A stretch of DNA of 64,000 nucleotides from Eurosta solidaginis (taxonomy: Eukaryota > Arthropoda > Insecta > Diptera > Tephritidae). How positions within the stretch are numbered: position 1 is the stretch's first letter; each line of letters starts with the position of its first letter. Positions 1 to 10,919 of the stretch are shown here, piece after piece. Both the position numbers and the translations under genes were made by a program. The stretch lies in NCBI RefSeq assembly GCF_040869045.1, contig NC_090319.1:363523739-363587738 (forward strand), read 5' to 3'. The notes under the pieces were generated by a model, which saw only the letters and a program-made list of their open reading frames with translations, was not told the origin of the DNA and did not search any database.

Positions 1-320
1 CAGCACTTTGGCCTGTATTTTACTCTTTCCATTTGTCTCTCTTTCTTCGAACTCAACGGCAAACGTTTTCCACCTGGTCCCTCCAGCGGGGTGGGGCCGC
101 CCTCTTCCACTTCCACAGGCGGCTTCCGATAAAATTGCTTTCATAGCCGGAGCATTATTTTTTCATTCGTAGAACATGGTCCACAGCGTATGCGCCGTGT
201 CTTAATTCGCTGGAGTCTTTTTGCATGTGCTGAAGAATATATTCTCTATACTAAAAGGACAAAAAGTATTTTAATAGTCCACCCTAATGTATATGCATTA
301 CTTGCACTGTATATTTGCAG
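1..320. other. No gene seen; probably intron of ppk gene 1
   Basis: No ppk N-terminal motif is readable in any frame. The stretch ends in a good acceptor (ttgcag), so it is most simply the 3' part of the intron that leads in from the off-window first exon. Confidence 0.6.
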
Positions 321-527
321 ATTAATTTGGTTGACTCTGCATATGACAACGATGTGCGTACTGCTGATAGTGTTGTCTTTGATTTGGGAGCAATTCGTCT
401 CACAGTATATTGTCATCTCCCTACACAATCCATTGTATCCTGTTGAATTAGTGAGATTTCCATCCATTTCGATCTGTCCGAACAATAGAATATCATATCA
501 AGCGGCATTGGCACACGCAAAAGAGCT
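321..527 (+). CDS. ppk gene 1, first exon in window
   Basis: Follows acceptor ttgcag (315-320) and ends at donor gtaagt (528). Encodes membrane segment 1 and the following FPSISICPNNRIS stretch. Enters in phase 2 and leaves in phase 2. The open frame runs upstream to 190, but gene 2 places an intron at exactly this point (before L-I/F-W), so 190-320 is read as intron. Confidence 0.9.
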
Positions 528-3500
528 GTAAGTTTGTAATTTCAATTATTATTGGAATTAAGTTAACACACACATAACATATACAATCGGAACAATTTAA
601 ATTAGGGATGTGGCGAATATTAACAGATGGGACTCTTGCGCAAGAAGTTTAGCATTCGCACTGGCTCAAGTCCAAATAACTATAGAATGTCCTAAAGAAA
701 TGTGCTTACGGCTCGGCATAAGTCTCCTCGGAGCCATATCGTGCCTGGTTTTTGGTTTTTATACCTTTCATGAGCGTGAAATGGTATGCTAGGCTTGTTC
801 CGATTCTCGAAAATTGTAAGTCCTCAAAAGAGATGAGAAAGACCCATGCAGCGAAAATTTAAAAGTGCCAATATTAGTATATAGATCGCGCTTGTAATGC
901 GTAGTTTCCCGTTTCTCATGAGCATACATACATCTACTCAGTCAGCAACGCATAAAGCTACATCACAAATCTAATCTGACGAGGCTATTAATAACAATAC
1001 TTCTGCTTTGAAGCGGTTATACAACGGAAGCCCAAAACTAGAAACGTTAAACTTATAAACATGCAGAGCTTTTATAACGCTGGTTTGGTTTTTCAGCTCC
1101 AAATATCTTTTTTTTTCATTTGGCTTAACAAATTCGAAAATGTTTTCAGCAGATTTTTTCACTACATTTTTCACTGAGAGTAAAGATCTACTGATTTAAA
1201 CACATACTTAACTATAAAATAATTCATATCTCATTTATCATTTATTCGTCATCCTCTTCAAACTACCTCCTACCCTGTCAAAATTTCCGATTCTGGTTTC
1301 TATTCCGATTCCGACATAACAAATTCATAGGGTCCGATTCCGGTTTCGGTAAACTCACTTCCGTTACATCTCTCATATGTGGTGATAACAACTAGAAATG
1401 TGAGAAGCAGCAGCAGAGAGAAATCAGCTTACAAGTTGTACACAATGATCTCTTGAAAACACTTGACATTCGCATCGCCATTGCCAAATACCAAAAATTC
1501 CATATTCGCAACATCCCTCATTTACGCTAAACTAATTGACATTGGAACGAGGGTTTAGGAATGAAGAATTTACATATACTTACGTATAAATAGCCTATAT
1601 CATGTGATGATCTTTCCACACTTGTACTCGATGTCAAGGTGCTGGGCTATTCATGATCAAACTCAAATGCACTAAAATATTTTATAAGTAAAATTGATAT
1701 TTACATTTATTTGTTTCTTTAAAATATCAATCTTGTACTTTTTAGCAGCGAAAAGGATCCGAAGGAGCGCAGCGTTGAATATTTCATGGGACATTTAAAA
1801 TATCTTATTGATTTGTATCCACAATTTAATCGAATCGGCTACACTGAAGATTACACAGATTTTCAAAAATTTCTGGACTCTTACGATACATTTGACAACG
1901 AGACTTTCTTTAATACGCGTAGGATAGCGCAAATGGTATTATATTCATTTGGGATAAGTATATAATAAATATCATCATTTCAAACGAGCTTTCCCTCCGG
2001 TTTGTGGTTTCCTGGTGTGACTTCTTCTATATGGCTAGCAAATCATAAATTTACACTATTATTTCAGCGACTCTCTCCGGTCAGATATCGTACCTAACCC
2101 CCCTCCAAGGGAACGCATATGGGACATCGACCCGAAAAATATATCGCTCATTTACTTCAATAATAATATAACTCAAAAAACATGACTTTTGAGTTAATAA
2201 CATATAAACATACCCAATATAATGATCTATGTTGTATAAAAAATCTTTGTGATCAGTTACAAATTTACCACGTACTATACAAATGCAAATATGTTTTTAT
2301 ATGCGCAACATATGGCAGTTAAAATCTTTGAATGTCTGTCCTGGAAAATTGTGTTTTTTGAGTTATGACACTATTGAAGTAAATGAGCGATATGCTGTTA
2401 CGAATTTTTTAGAATCTGTGATGATTTTCTGTTACATGTTTGCTCACTGAACAGCCAAATAAATCGACTCCAATATTTGGTACAACAAAATCCTCTTTTT
2501 TAAGCACAACAATGGTAGTAAAACTTCACAATATAATGTGTTCGAGTACTTCAGTTACAATGTGATAAAATAAAACAGATTAACTCATTCATTCCCTACA
2601 TTGCAACGGTTGCCACGCCATTATGTTCTCCCAGGGTATAGACTTGTCGCAGACAGCCTACCCGAATAGTTGCTTATTGACTTCTCGCTCTTCTGTGGCT
2701 CGCTGTGCCTAAACACATGCATGCATTTAGTTTATCTAGCGTCGCCTTAAGCTGACTGCGCTCGTAGTTGCTTCGTACATAACTGGAATTATGAAGATGT
2801 TTACCGTGTATATATCCGATGTTAGATCGTCTGCTGAAATTGTTGTTGTGCAGTATTTCCAAATATAATTATATTAGAAACAGACAGTGAACGGCGACGC
2901 ACGTTGGGAAAGTATTAAAGCACACTTGATCGGTCTGACGAATTTTTGTTTTCTCCTCGGACCCTACTCAAGGATGAGCTGACAGAATATGTATGTTAGT
3001 AGAGCAATATTAATCTACAGTGAACAATCCAAAATGAACGAAAGTCACGGAGCAGGAGGCTTCGATTGCGCTGTCGTGGCGGTGATTGCACTCACAGACT
3101 CCATTCGGTGCCCATAATATATTTACCAGCCAGTATTTTATATGCCATCCTTCGGCAAATATAGACAATTCAATGGACAGCTTTGAGCGACTGACGTGGT
3201 GTGGTATTTTGGTATTAGTGTGCTCCGCCTATCACACCAAAGGCCCTGGGGTCAATTCTTGGCCAAAGCAGCATCAAAAATTTAAAAAAAACTTTTCTTC
3301 AATTAAAAAAGGGTTTTTATAAACGGGGTCGCCCATGAAATTACGAGACCATTTTTGCCATGGGAAGCTGCTCAGCGAAAAATCATCTGCCTTACAGTTG
3401 CCGTTTGGAGTCGGCATAGAACATGTAGGAGTCATCCCTCCAATTTTTAGGAAAAATTACGAAGGAGCAGGAAGCAAGTTTAAGGAGAAGCTCGGCCCAA

Positions 3501-6500
3501 ATATGCTCGAGTGGAAAACGCACTAAGTATATGTGACCCGGTCTACGAAAAGGTGGCTTATGACTAAAAACAAACAGCTGTTAACAGCTGTATCTCTCAA
3601 AAAAAAAAAAAAAAAAAACAGCTGTTAACAACTGTTTCTCACAATTTCTTTTTTGAGTCATAAGCCACCTTTTCATAGACCGGGTCAAATATATGTTTTA
3701 TTAGGCTTTGAAAACCAAGGAACTCTGATGAAACCTTTTCCATTATCTTTAAAGTATTGGTAATTATTGCTTTTTTTTCCAGCTGTCACCAACTTGTAAA
3801 AATTTTATACGCAAATGTAAACTGGGAGGACGAGAAATTGATTGCTTCGATCGTACAGTCTTTCAAGACAGTTTGACTACATATGGATTGTGTTGCACCT
3901 TTAATAAGGGCAATTAGTAAGTTACAAGCTTGATTAGGCATGAGAATATATCGCCGAATCGAGCTTATTTTTTAAGGGAACATGTCAGAGTCCGATTATA
4001 TACTTCGTGAACAAAAAAAATTACTGTTACTTTGCGATCGAAATAAAAAGCTGAAAAAATAATTATTACCTGGCGATTTTTTAATAAATAGTTATTAGGT
4101 TTCAACCCCTGGTTTGAAATTAACCTCCTTGTTTTTTAATACTTGCAGTTACGCCAAACGTAGATTTCGTGATCGTTTCGTTGATCCAGATCTGGGTTTG
4201 AAAGTTGTCCTAAATACAAGTCATGAAGATGATTTTATGTCCATATTAAATATAGACGGCTACATTGTTATTGTACATGATTCAGACACATATCCGGATC
4301 CATCATCCGGTGAATCACAAGAGCTATATTTATCAAGTGGCGAAGGTTCTTCTGTTCTGTTGAGAGCATTTTTGATTAGCACAGAACCATCACTTCGGTC
4401 ATTTAGTCCACAAACGGTAGTACAAATTTTATGTTATCACATATCTTTATTTTACCATTATTTCTCTTTTTCGTTTTTCCCTCTCTCGCATAGCGCAAAT
4501 GTTATTTTGAGGATGAGTTTCCTAAAAATGGAGTATTTCGTACAAAGCCTTATAGTTTCTCGGATTGCATAACACGTTGTCGTACGCGCAGCATGTTGGC
4601 TCTGTGCCGTTGTATACCATTTTATGTTGTATCCAGCTTTTATGGCGATCAGGAAGGACTAATTTTTTGTACTCTTCAACACGTGTCTTGTCTTGTGTCG
4701 TATAATTGTGAGTAGAAAATTTAAGTTAAAATCATGTCAGTAAGTCAGTAAGTATTTCCGTACGCATAAAAAAGGGTAAAAAAACAAGTAAGGAAGGCTA
4801 AGTTCGGGTGTAATCGAACATTACATACTCAGCTGACAGCTATGGAGACAAAAAAAGGCAAAATCACCATGTAGGAAAATGAACCTAGGGTAACCCTGGA
4901 ATGTGTTTGTATGACATGTGTATCAAATGAAAGGTGTTAATGAGTATTTTAAAAGAGAGTGGGCCTTAGTTCTCTAGGTGGACGCCTTTTCGAGATATCG
5001 CCATAAAGGTGGACCAGGGGTGACTCTAGAATGCGTTTTTACGATATGGGTATCAAATTAAAGGTATTAATGAGGCTTTTAAAAGGGAGTGGTGGTAGTT
5101 GTATATGTGAAGGTGTTTCCGAGATATCGATCAAAATGTGGACCAGGGTAACCCAGAACATCATCTGTCGGGTACCGCTAATTTATTTATATATGTCATA
5201 CCACGAACAGTATTCCTGCCAAGATTTCAAGGACTTTTGATTTCGCCCTGCAGAACTTTTTCATTTTCTTCTACTTAATATGGTAGGTGTCACACCCATT
5301 TTACAAAGTTTTTTTCTAAAGTTATATTTTGTGTCCATAAACCAATCCAATTACCATGTTTAATCTCTTTTTTCGTATTTGGTATAGAATTATGGCATTT
5401 TTTGATTTTTCGTAATTTTCGATATCGAAAAAGTGGGCGTGGTCATAGTCGGATTTCGGCCATTTTTTTACCAATACAAAGTGAGTTCAGATAAGTACGT
5501 GAACTGAGTTTAGTAAAGATATATTGATTTTTGCTCAACTTATCGTGTTAACGGCCGAGCGGAAGGACAGACGGTCGACTGTGCATAAAAACTGGCCGTG
5601 ACTTCAACCGATTTCGCCCTTTTTCATAGAAAAAAGTTATCGTTCTAGAATCTAAGCCCCTACCAAGGATTATGATATTAAATTTTTTGTTAAAATTTTA
5701 CTTTAATAAATTTTTTTTTTAAGGTGGGCGTGGTCGTTCTCCGACTGCCAAATTACAGCTTGCAAAACTTCTAAATTACCTTCATTTAAAAGTGGGCGGT
5801 GCCACGCCCGTTGTCCAAAATTTTACTAGTTTTCTATTCTGCGTCATAAGCTCAACTCACCTACCAAGTTTCATCGCTTAATGCGTACTTGGTAATGAAT
5901 TATCGCACTTTTTCGGTTATTCTAAATTTTCGATATCGAAAAAGTGGACGTGGTTATAGTCCGATATATTTCATTTTAAATAGCGATCTGAGATGAGTGC
6001 CCAGGAACCTACATACCAAATTTCATCAAGATACCTCAAAATTTACTCAAGTTATCGTGTTAACGGACGGACGGACGGACGGACGGACGGACGGACATGG
6101 CTCAATAAAATTTTTTTTCGATACTGATGATTTTGATATATGGAAGTCTATATCTATCTCGATTCGTTTATACCTGTACAACCCATCGTTATCCAATCAA
6201 AGTTAATTTACTCTGTGAGCTCTGCTCAACTGAGTACAAAAATGGGCTGAAAAATAATGCAAGTAAACTTTTTCAGTACCTTCATGCACAAAAAATCTAG
6301 TTATTTCAGCTCTGATTAACCAAAAGGGCGACTAAAGAATTAACTTGGTTTTTGGATAGTCAAAAAACTGATTACTCAAGTAAACCTACTTTCTAATGAA
6401 CCAAGAATATAATTAATCGTTTAATTGAGTAATTGAAGTACGATTGATAAAAATTTTGAGTAATCAATCAATCGCACAGCTAATTAAATGAGCTAAATTC

Positions 6501-9500
6501 AATCACAAGAAACTAAATTGTAATTAAAAAATTTAAAATGTGATTATTTAAACTCTTAAGTAAGCAACTATTCACATGGTCCTTACTTTAAGTGAACTGA
6601 ATTTAATCATAAGTAATTAATTTGTAATTGAGCAATTTGATAAATAATTATTAAAAATATTGAGTAACCATCAAATCGCACAAGGCTATTTTTAAACGAA
6701 CTGAATTCAGTCATAAGTAATTAATAAACTAAATTCAATCGCAATTAATTCGTAGTTGAGTAATTTCAGATATGATTAACGATAATTTGAGTAGCCAATC
6801 AATCCATTATTTTAAAATAGCTTTATTCAACCATAAGTAATTAAATCGTAATTGAGAAATATGAAATGTGATTATTAAACCTCTTAAGCAATTAATCAAT
6901 CGCAAGGTCTTAACTTTAAACTGAGATGAATTTAATCATAAGTAATTAAGAAATTTGGTACATGATTAGTAAGAATTTTTTTGAGTAACGAATCAATCAC
7001 ACGGCCTTTATTTAAAATGAGATGAATTCAATCACAAGTAATTTATTTGTAACTAAGTAACTTGAAATATGATTAATGACAAATTTGATCAAAAAACTAA
7101 ACAAACAGTTCTAATTTTTATTGAACTGAATTAAATTTTCAGCTATTAGTTCGTTATTCAATTGTATTTTCAGTCAAATGGAATAACGTACTTACAGAGC
7201 GCGAGTCCGTTCCTGGGCTAGAACGCGATTACGAGGAGGCACTTTACTGTCCCGAATGCTTGCCATCCTGCAATGATATACAATATGGAATGTCGATGGC
7301 GTCATTACCCATAGATCTTTTCATGACTACAACTACGCCAGAGTAAGTATAAATGAAGAAAATAGAGGAAAATCATGGAAAATTTGTTTTGTCCGAAAGT
7401 CTCCTTCTTTCCGACAAAGTTTCAGGTTCTTGATTGACCATGAAGCTAAAAAGCTGCCTTCCTAGAGATCTATATTTTTCAGTAGATGTCAGCCCAAAGG
7501 GATTGCTAAGATCAATTAGCACCAAAGTCAGTGTCTGATTCCCATCGTCAGCCACAACGTTGCTTCTTTTTGAATTCTCCGAGTAAGCCTTAGTCTTGAC
7601 ATTGCCACCATTAGACCTATCAACCACTTTATCCGTCCTTTCTTTAGCGTTATTAATTATCACGTCTATTCTCCCTCACGCTGTCTGTCGTGGTGTGGTG
7701 GTAGCGTGCTCCGCCTATTACACCGAATCTTCTCTTTTTTTCAAAACATATCGAGGGCTTCTTGCATAGGTCTTGTCAGTGCACTGCCTTCGACCTGCTA
7801 ATAAGGTTTCGCTGGCTTATGCGAAGCGCTCACTGTGTGGTTCCATACATTTATAAAACAAAAATTCAGAAACACATTTTTTTAGAAAACATTAGTCAGA
7901 ACCCTTTTTTCAGAAAGACAAAATTTAGAGGTCAAAGCTCAGAAGTCAAAACTCAGAAGTCAAAATTCAGAAAATAATCAGACGACAGAAAAACATTAAA
8001 TTTTTCTCCAAATTCACAAAAAGTTTATTTATTTAGAAGGAATTATGGATAAAGTAAAAGTAGTACAATCTAAAGTTTTAAATTATGCGCAATAGAAAGC
8101 ATGTAATTAATTAAATCTTTTCGGGTTTTTCTTTTTCAAACGAAATTACAATATTAAAAAACGAAGTCTTTATATTTTATCTTGCGTTTCCGATATGACT
8201 CGTCTCCACCTGAAAATTTTCTGCAGTTTTGTTTCTGTTATTGTCCGTTCGTTTTTTATTTTATTTATGAAATTAAATATGGTAGGGTGTGTCCCAAACG
8301 CACTTCGAATGACGTTGTGCCACATTTCGACATAAATTTTTACGGACTTCACCCAATTTGGTGATATTATACATAAAAAATAATGTAAGGCGCGATAACC
8401 TCCGAAGAGATCTAAGGCCGAGCTTCTCTTCCAATTTGCGTCGTGCTCCTCTTGATTTTTCCCTACAAATTGGCCGGACGGGACCTACATGTTTTATGCC
8501 GACTCCGAACGGCATCTGCAAGGCAGATGAGTTTTCACTGAGAGCTTTTCATGGCAGAAAGACAATCGGAGCGCTTGCCAGACACTGCCGAGGGGCGACC
8601 CCGCTTAGAAAAATTTTCTTCTAATTGAAAAATCTTATTTCTAAAATTTTGATGTTGCTTTGCCCGGGAGTTGAACCCAGGGCATACGGTGTGATAGGCG
8701 GAGCACGCTACCATCACACCACGGTGGCCGTACATACTGTAACGAATTTAGGGAAATTCCGCTTATTTGCAACCTTCTACTAACGTTCGTAATGCTAAAT
8801 TTTTGAATAAATAATCCAATATTCAATAATACGAAATGGTCTTTATTATACTACTTTGAAAATACTTCACAATAACACTTATACTGCGCAACTGATAGCG
8901 TGCTTAAATCAAACTGATTGATGCTTACTAAGCTTTCGCTCCTTTTATACTCTCTGTTGTGTCGTTCGCATACTTCAGGCGTTTCTTCTTCTCGAATTTA
9001 CTACTTACTTACCAGCTATAAACTACAGATGTACGTTTATAGCTTCTCGCATAGCCATATGCGCGTCTATATGTGAGTGATACTTCCACCGATGATTGCA
9101 TACTTTTGTGAGTATCTCAGATATATGTGTTTGTGCGTTTCTCTCCGGTGCTTGTATGTAGATATGTGTAGACATAATGATTGATTTATGTACATACCAG
9201 TGACTGCTTAGTATCGGCTTAGAGATGATAGTATCCCTTAGTGTTGCTAATATTCCTCACAATACATATTCCATAATTCGATTGGATATAATACCTTCTT
9301 TCTACGTCGCTGTGTTCCAGGCTGAAAAAAATTCAGAAGTCAAAATTCAGAAAGTAAACAGACAGCAAAAAACATAAAATTTTGCGCAAAATTTATTGTC
9401 TTTTTGCTGTCTGATTACTTTCTGAATTTTGACTTCTGAAATTTGTGTGCATTTTGACCTCTGAAATTTAACTTCTAAAATTTAGTTTTTGAAGTTTGTC

Positions 9501-10868
9501 TTTCTGAAAAAAGGGTTCTGAATAAGGTTTTCTGAAAAAATGTGTTTCTGAATTTTTGTTTTCTGAATTTATGGGTGGAAGCGTGATTCCATGTGTTGGA
9601 CAATTCTTGCTGCAGTTCGGTTCTTATATAGGGCTCTCTTACCCCCTGCTACCTACAATTCTTCACTTTTCTTCCCTATTCGAATTTGCTTGCCGCTCGT
9701 TGACTCTTCACCTACTTCGCTCTCAAAATTCGGCGTGTTGTTGTTGTTGTTACCTCAAAACTACTTTCCAAAAGCTAAGAAAGTAAACGCAAAGTAGCAG
9801 GGACGTAAAATAATAATTTTTTTTCGGAGTTGAAAAAGTCCTGTGCAAAAAATTGTCCTGGGTGAAAATGTTTGAGTTCCCAGGTATCCCTATAGCAATA
9901 TCATGTCGAATCATGCATCCTTTTTATTTTTCGAACTTTTTCCATAAAAGTCCACATATAAAAGTGAAATCTGTATTTTTATTTTTTGAGTCCGATAGAA
10001 CTAGATAATCTCGGACTTATAAAACTAAAAGTCGGGAAATAAACGTTAAATCCGGACTTTAAAGCCAAAATAAAAGTTCGGCTTGATAACAAAGAAACGG
10101 CTTATCCGAACTAAAAAAATTTGTTTAATTCAGACTTTTATTTTTAAAAGTCCGAGATTCACTAGTTCTATCGGACTCAGGTATAAATATCCGAAAATAG
10201 TTTTTATCTTGATCCAAATATATTAAAAGTCCAAAATTAATGGTTTTGCAAGGAATTATAGTATAAAAGGAATAAAAGTTTCCGCTCCTGGACAGTAGCA
10301 GTCCTTCGTCGGATTAAATCGGATACACTTCCTTATGATACTAGGTCTCCAACTTGATGCCACTTTTCTTCCACTAAAACTTAAGGAGCATTCAACTTGT
10401 TAACCAAAGTTTTCACACAAATTTATTTCAATCCGAATTTCAGGGAATTAAATGACATCGGCTTGCATTCGAAGGATGTGTCGGTGCTGAGTGTATTTTT
10501 TGACGAGTCGTATTCCAAGAAGTATAAACGTTTGCTGGGCAATACTTGGTATGAAGCATTATGTAAGTATTGTAGACTATTTATTAAGCGAGCACTAACA
10601 AAACTGCGTTTATTTGGGTAATCTTAAAGTCTTAATCTTAAATTGAGTTTTGTTTTTCCTTTGACATTACGCAGGTACAGTCGGCAACGTGACCTCCATA
10701 TTTTTGGGATTCTCAATTTTGGCTGTTTTTGAATGTGGTTTCTTTATTGTAAAATATATTGGACTTTTTGTTAAAGCTGTTATCAAACAAGACAAGCGTA
10801 TACAGAGAAAAAGAAACAAGAAGAAAAAGGGCACCGAAGAGGAAATGAAGCTTTACATATATCCTTAA
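321..10868 (+). CDS. Pickpocket-family DEG/ENaC sodium channel subunit, gene 1 (5' partial)
   Basis: Joined exons 321-527, 1746-1935, 3783-3916, 4149-4416, 4494-4707, 7174-7342, 10444-10562 and 10675-10868 give one open frame of about 497 residues ending in TAA. All junctions are GT-AG with matching phases. Order: membrane segment 1 (first ~22 residues), FPSISIC motif at 46-52, long extracellular loop, LSPTC and GLCCTFN Cys motifs, CYF...DCITRC...CRC Cys box, CPECLPSC, then membrane segment 2 with the G-F-S pore motif and a Lys/Arg-rich tail. Family knowledge: trimeric amiloride-type Na+ channels of the plasma membrane, acting in mechanical, chemical or nociceptive sensing and in epithelia. 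The exon for the cytoplasmic N terminus is missing: position 321 supplies the last base of a split codon, exactly as at the second exon of gene 2, so the first coding exon must lie left of the window. The specific ppk orthologue is not assigned. Confidence 0.93.
528..1745 (+). other. Intron of ppk gene 1, no clear element
   Basis: 1218 bases between GTAAGT and TTTTAG. Contains a short repeat of ttccgattccg type at about 1275-1370. I see no gene or transposon end in it. Confidence 0.6.
1746..1935 (+). CDS. ppk gene 1, second exon in window
   Basis: Acceptor ttttag to 1745, donor gtatta at 1936. Encodes SEKDPKERSVEYFMGHLKYL through FFNTRRIAQM, the finger-like part of the extracellular loop; gene 2 counterpart is 16835-17021. 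Leaves in phase 0. Confidence 0.92.
2142..2392. mobile_element. Foldback MITE (about 250 bp) in ppk gene 1 intron
   Basis: The two ends are inverted copies: tatcgctcatttacttcaat at the left, and its complement attgaagtaaatgagcgata at the right, with further pairing inside (aactcaaaaaaca / tgttttttgagtt). Flanked by TA on both sides, so a Tc1/mariner-type insertion is plausible. A lone end of the same family lies at 19421-19490. No transposase. Confidence 0.7.
2393..3195. other. Intron stretch without recognised feature
   Basis: AT-rich intron DNA of ppk gene 1. Open frames here are short and have no family motif. Confidence 0.5.
3196..3520 (+). mobile_element. tRNA-derived SINE (family B), decayed copy
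   Basis: Begins gtggtgtgg (A-box-like), then gtgctccgcctatcacacc and the B-box region (ccctggggtcaattc). Further on it has cggggtcgccc, tgccgtttggagtcggcat and acatgtagg, found in the same order at 8380-8730. Many substitutions, so it is old. Confidence 0.75.
3534..3687. mobile_element. Small palindromic MITE (154 bp)
   Basis: tgacccggtctacgaaaagg at the left matches ccttttcatagaccgggtca at the right in inverted orientation; inner arms ggtggcttatgact / agtcataagccacc, and cagctgttaaca motifs around a poly-A loop. The flanking octamers agtatatg and aatatatg agree at 7 of 8 bases, as for an 8-bp TSD. It sits just behind the SINE copy 3196-3520. Confidence 0.7.
3783..3916 (+). CDS. ppk gene 1, third exon in window
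   Basis: Acceptor ccag to 3782, donor gtaagt at 3917. Encodes LSPTCKNFIRKC ... GLCCTFNKGNY, the typical ppk Cys motifs ending in C-C-T-F-N. Phase 0 in, phase 2 out. Confidence 0.94.
4149..4416 (+). CDS. ppk gene 1, fourth exon in window
   Basis: Acceptor ttgcag to 4148, donor gtagta at 4417. Encodes the beta-sheet core of the extracellular domain (GLKVVLNTSHEDDF, IVIVHDSDTYPD). One uninterrupted exon here; the matching part of gene 2 is split in two. Confidence 0.93.
4494..4707 (+). CDS. ppk gene 1, fifth exon in window
   Basis: Acceptor gcatag to 4493, donor gtgagt at 4708. Encodes the main Cys box RKCYFEDEF ... YSFSDCITRCRTRSMLALCR and on to the C-x-C-x-PF pattern. The preceding intron is only 77 bases. 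Leaves in phase 1. Confidence 0.94.
4783..6239 (+). repeat. Interspersed repeat family A, copy 1
   Basis: Starts caagtaaggaaggctaagtt and ends tgctcaactgagtac; the outer tactcagctga / tcaactgagta segments are inverted copies of each other. Contains gtgggcgtggt boxes, cgatatcgaaaaagt and a (GGAC)n run near 6065. Two internal 130-bp units. Lies in the ppk gene 1 intron 4708-7173. Superfamily unknown; no protein coding seen. Confidence 0.85.
6065..6096. repeat. (GGAC)n microsatellite
   Basis: About eight ggac units inside repeat A copy 1, expanded over the two or three units at the same site in the other copies. Confidence 0.9.
6290..7110. repeat. Degenerate ~105-bp tandem array in ppk gene 1 intron
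   Basis: The motif aatcataagtaatta and variants recur at about 6497, 6605, 6711, 6829, 6934 and 7028 (spacing about 94-119 bases), each time followed by a tgatta segment and an atcaatcgcac segment. Unit sequence is strongly AT-rich and diverged. It ends just before the exon at 7174. Confidence 0.8.
7174..7342 (+). CDS. ppk gene 1, sixth exon in window
   Basis: Acceptor tttcag to 7173, donor gtaagt at 7343. Encodes FKWNNVLTERESVPGLERDY and then CPECLPSCNDIQY, the last Cys cluster before the pore. Phase 1 in, phase 2 out. Confidence 0.94.
7690..7728 (+). mobile_element. SINE family B, 5' fragment
   Basis: gtggtgtggtggtagcgtgc followed by tccgcctattacacc, the tRNA-like head of the SINE only; the rest is absent. 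Confidence 0.65.
8383..8732 (-). mobile_element. tRNA-derived SINE (family B), near complete
   Basis: Read on the minus strand: ggccaccgtggtgtgatggt, gcgtgctccgcctatcacac (A-box region), gggttcaactcccgggcaaa (B-box), then the body with gggtcgcccctcggcagtgt and gccgttcggagtcggcataa, ending at ataacctccgaag / gcgccttacat. It is the best-preserved copy and the family reference here. Confidence 0.85.
8738..9261 (-). mobile_element. Solo LTR, family J, 4-bp TSD
   Basis: Ends are tgtaacgaa and ttcctcaca (TGTGAGGAA...TTCGTTACA on the minus strand), flanked by atac on both sides (8734-8737, 9262-9265). Minus-strand TATAAAAGG and AATAAA motifs fit an LTR promoter and poly-A site. No internal gag-pol, so it arose by LTR-LTR recombination. 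A 4-bp TSD suggests Ty3/gypsy type. Second copy: 27549-28005. Confidence 0.88.
9331..9440. repeat. Near-perfect hairpin in the right arm
   Basis: ttcagaagtcaaaattcaga and tctgaattttgacttctgaa face each other, continuing through cagacagcaaaaa / tttttgctgtctg around a short aaaattttgcgcaaaattt centre that is also palindromic. Confidence 0.85.
9798..10290. mobile_element. hAT-type MITE, family F, copy 1
   Basis: Starts CAGGGACG and ends CTCCTG; 493 bp, long runs of tccggactt / aagtccg pairs inside. Flanking octamers caaagtag and gacagtag agree at 6 of 8. Near-identical terminal sequences to 24214-24715. Lies just before the seventh exon of ppk gene 1. Confidence 0.8.
10444..10562 (+). CDS. ppk gene 1, seventh exon in window
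   Basis: Acceptor tttcag to 10443, donor gtaagt at 10563. Encodes ELNDIGLHSKDVSVLSVFFD and on to LLGNTWYEAL, the strand that leads into membrane segment 2. Confidence 0.92.
10675..10868 (+). CDS. ppk gene 1, last exon
   Basis: Acceptor acgcag to 10674. Encodes VGNVTSIFLGFSILAVFE (membrane segment 2 with the G-F-S filter motif), then a basic cytoplasmic tail rich in Lys and Arg ending KLYIYP and TAA. Confidence 0.93.
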
Positions 10869-10913
10869 ATATTTAAATAAAAAAATAGTATTGTGAAACT
10901 TGTTTTTCGATTC

Positions 10914-10919
10914 AATAAA
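10914..10919 (+). terminator. Polyadenylation signal of ppk gene 1
   Basis: AATAAA 46 bases after the stop codon; another A-rich candidate lies at about 10875. Normal spacing for a short fly 3' UTR. Confidence 0.6.

Larger units (their letters stand above)
7851..9573. mobile_element. Inverted-repeat element with nested SINE and solo LTR
   Basis: The left arm (about 7851-8000) and the right arm (about 9331-9573) are inverted copies built from repeated attcagaa words (aaaattcagaaacacat / atgtgtttctgaattttt). The inner part of the right arm is itself a near-perfect hairpin (9331-9440). Between the arms lie a minus-strand SINE and a solo LTR with its own TSD, so the element predates at least the LTR. 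Outer ends are not exact. No transposase. Confidence 0.65.

Noticed and set aside
190..320. Reading gene 1 as starting at ATG 190 with no intron before 321
   Set aside because: The paralogue has an intron at this exact codon, 315-320 is a good acceptor, and the translated 190-320 has none of the ppk N-terminal motifs.
8535..8735. tRNA gene on the minus strand suggested by A- and B-box-like words
   Set aside because: It has no cloverleaf arms, and the rest of the SINE body follows directly; it is a SINE head.
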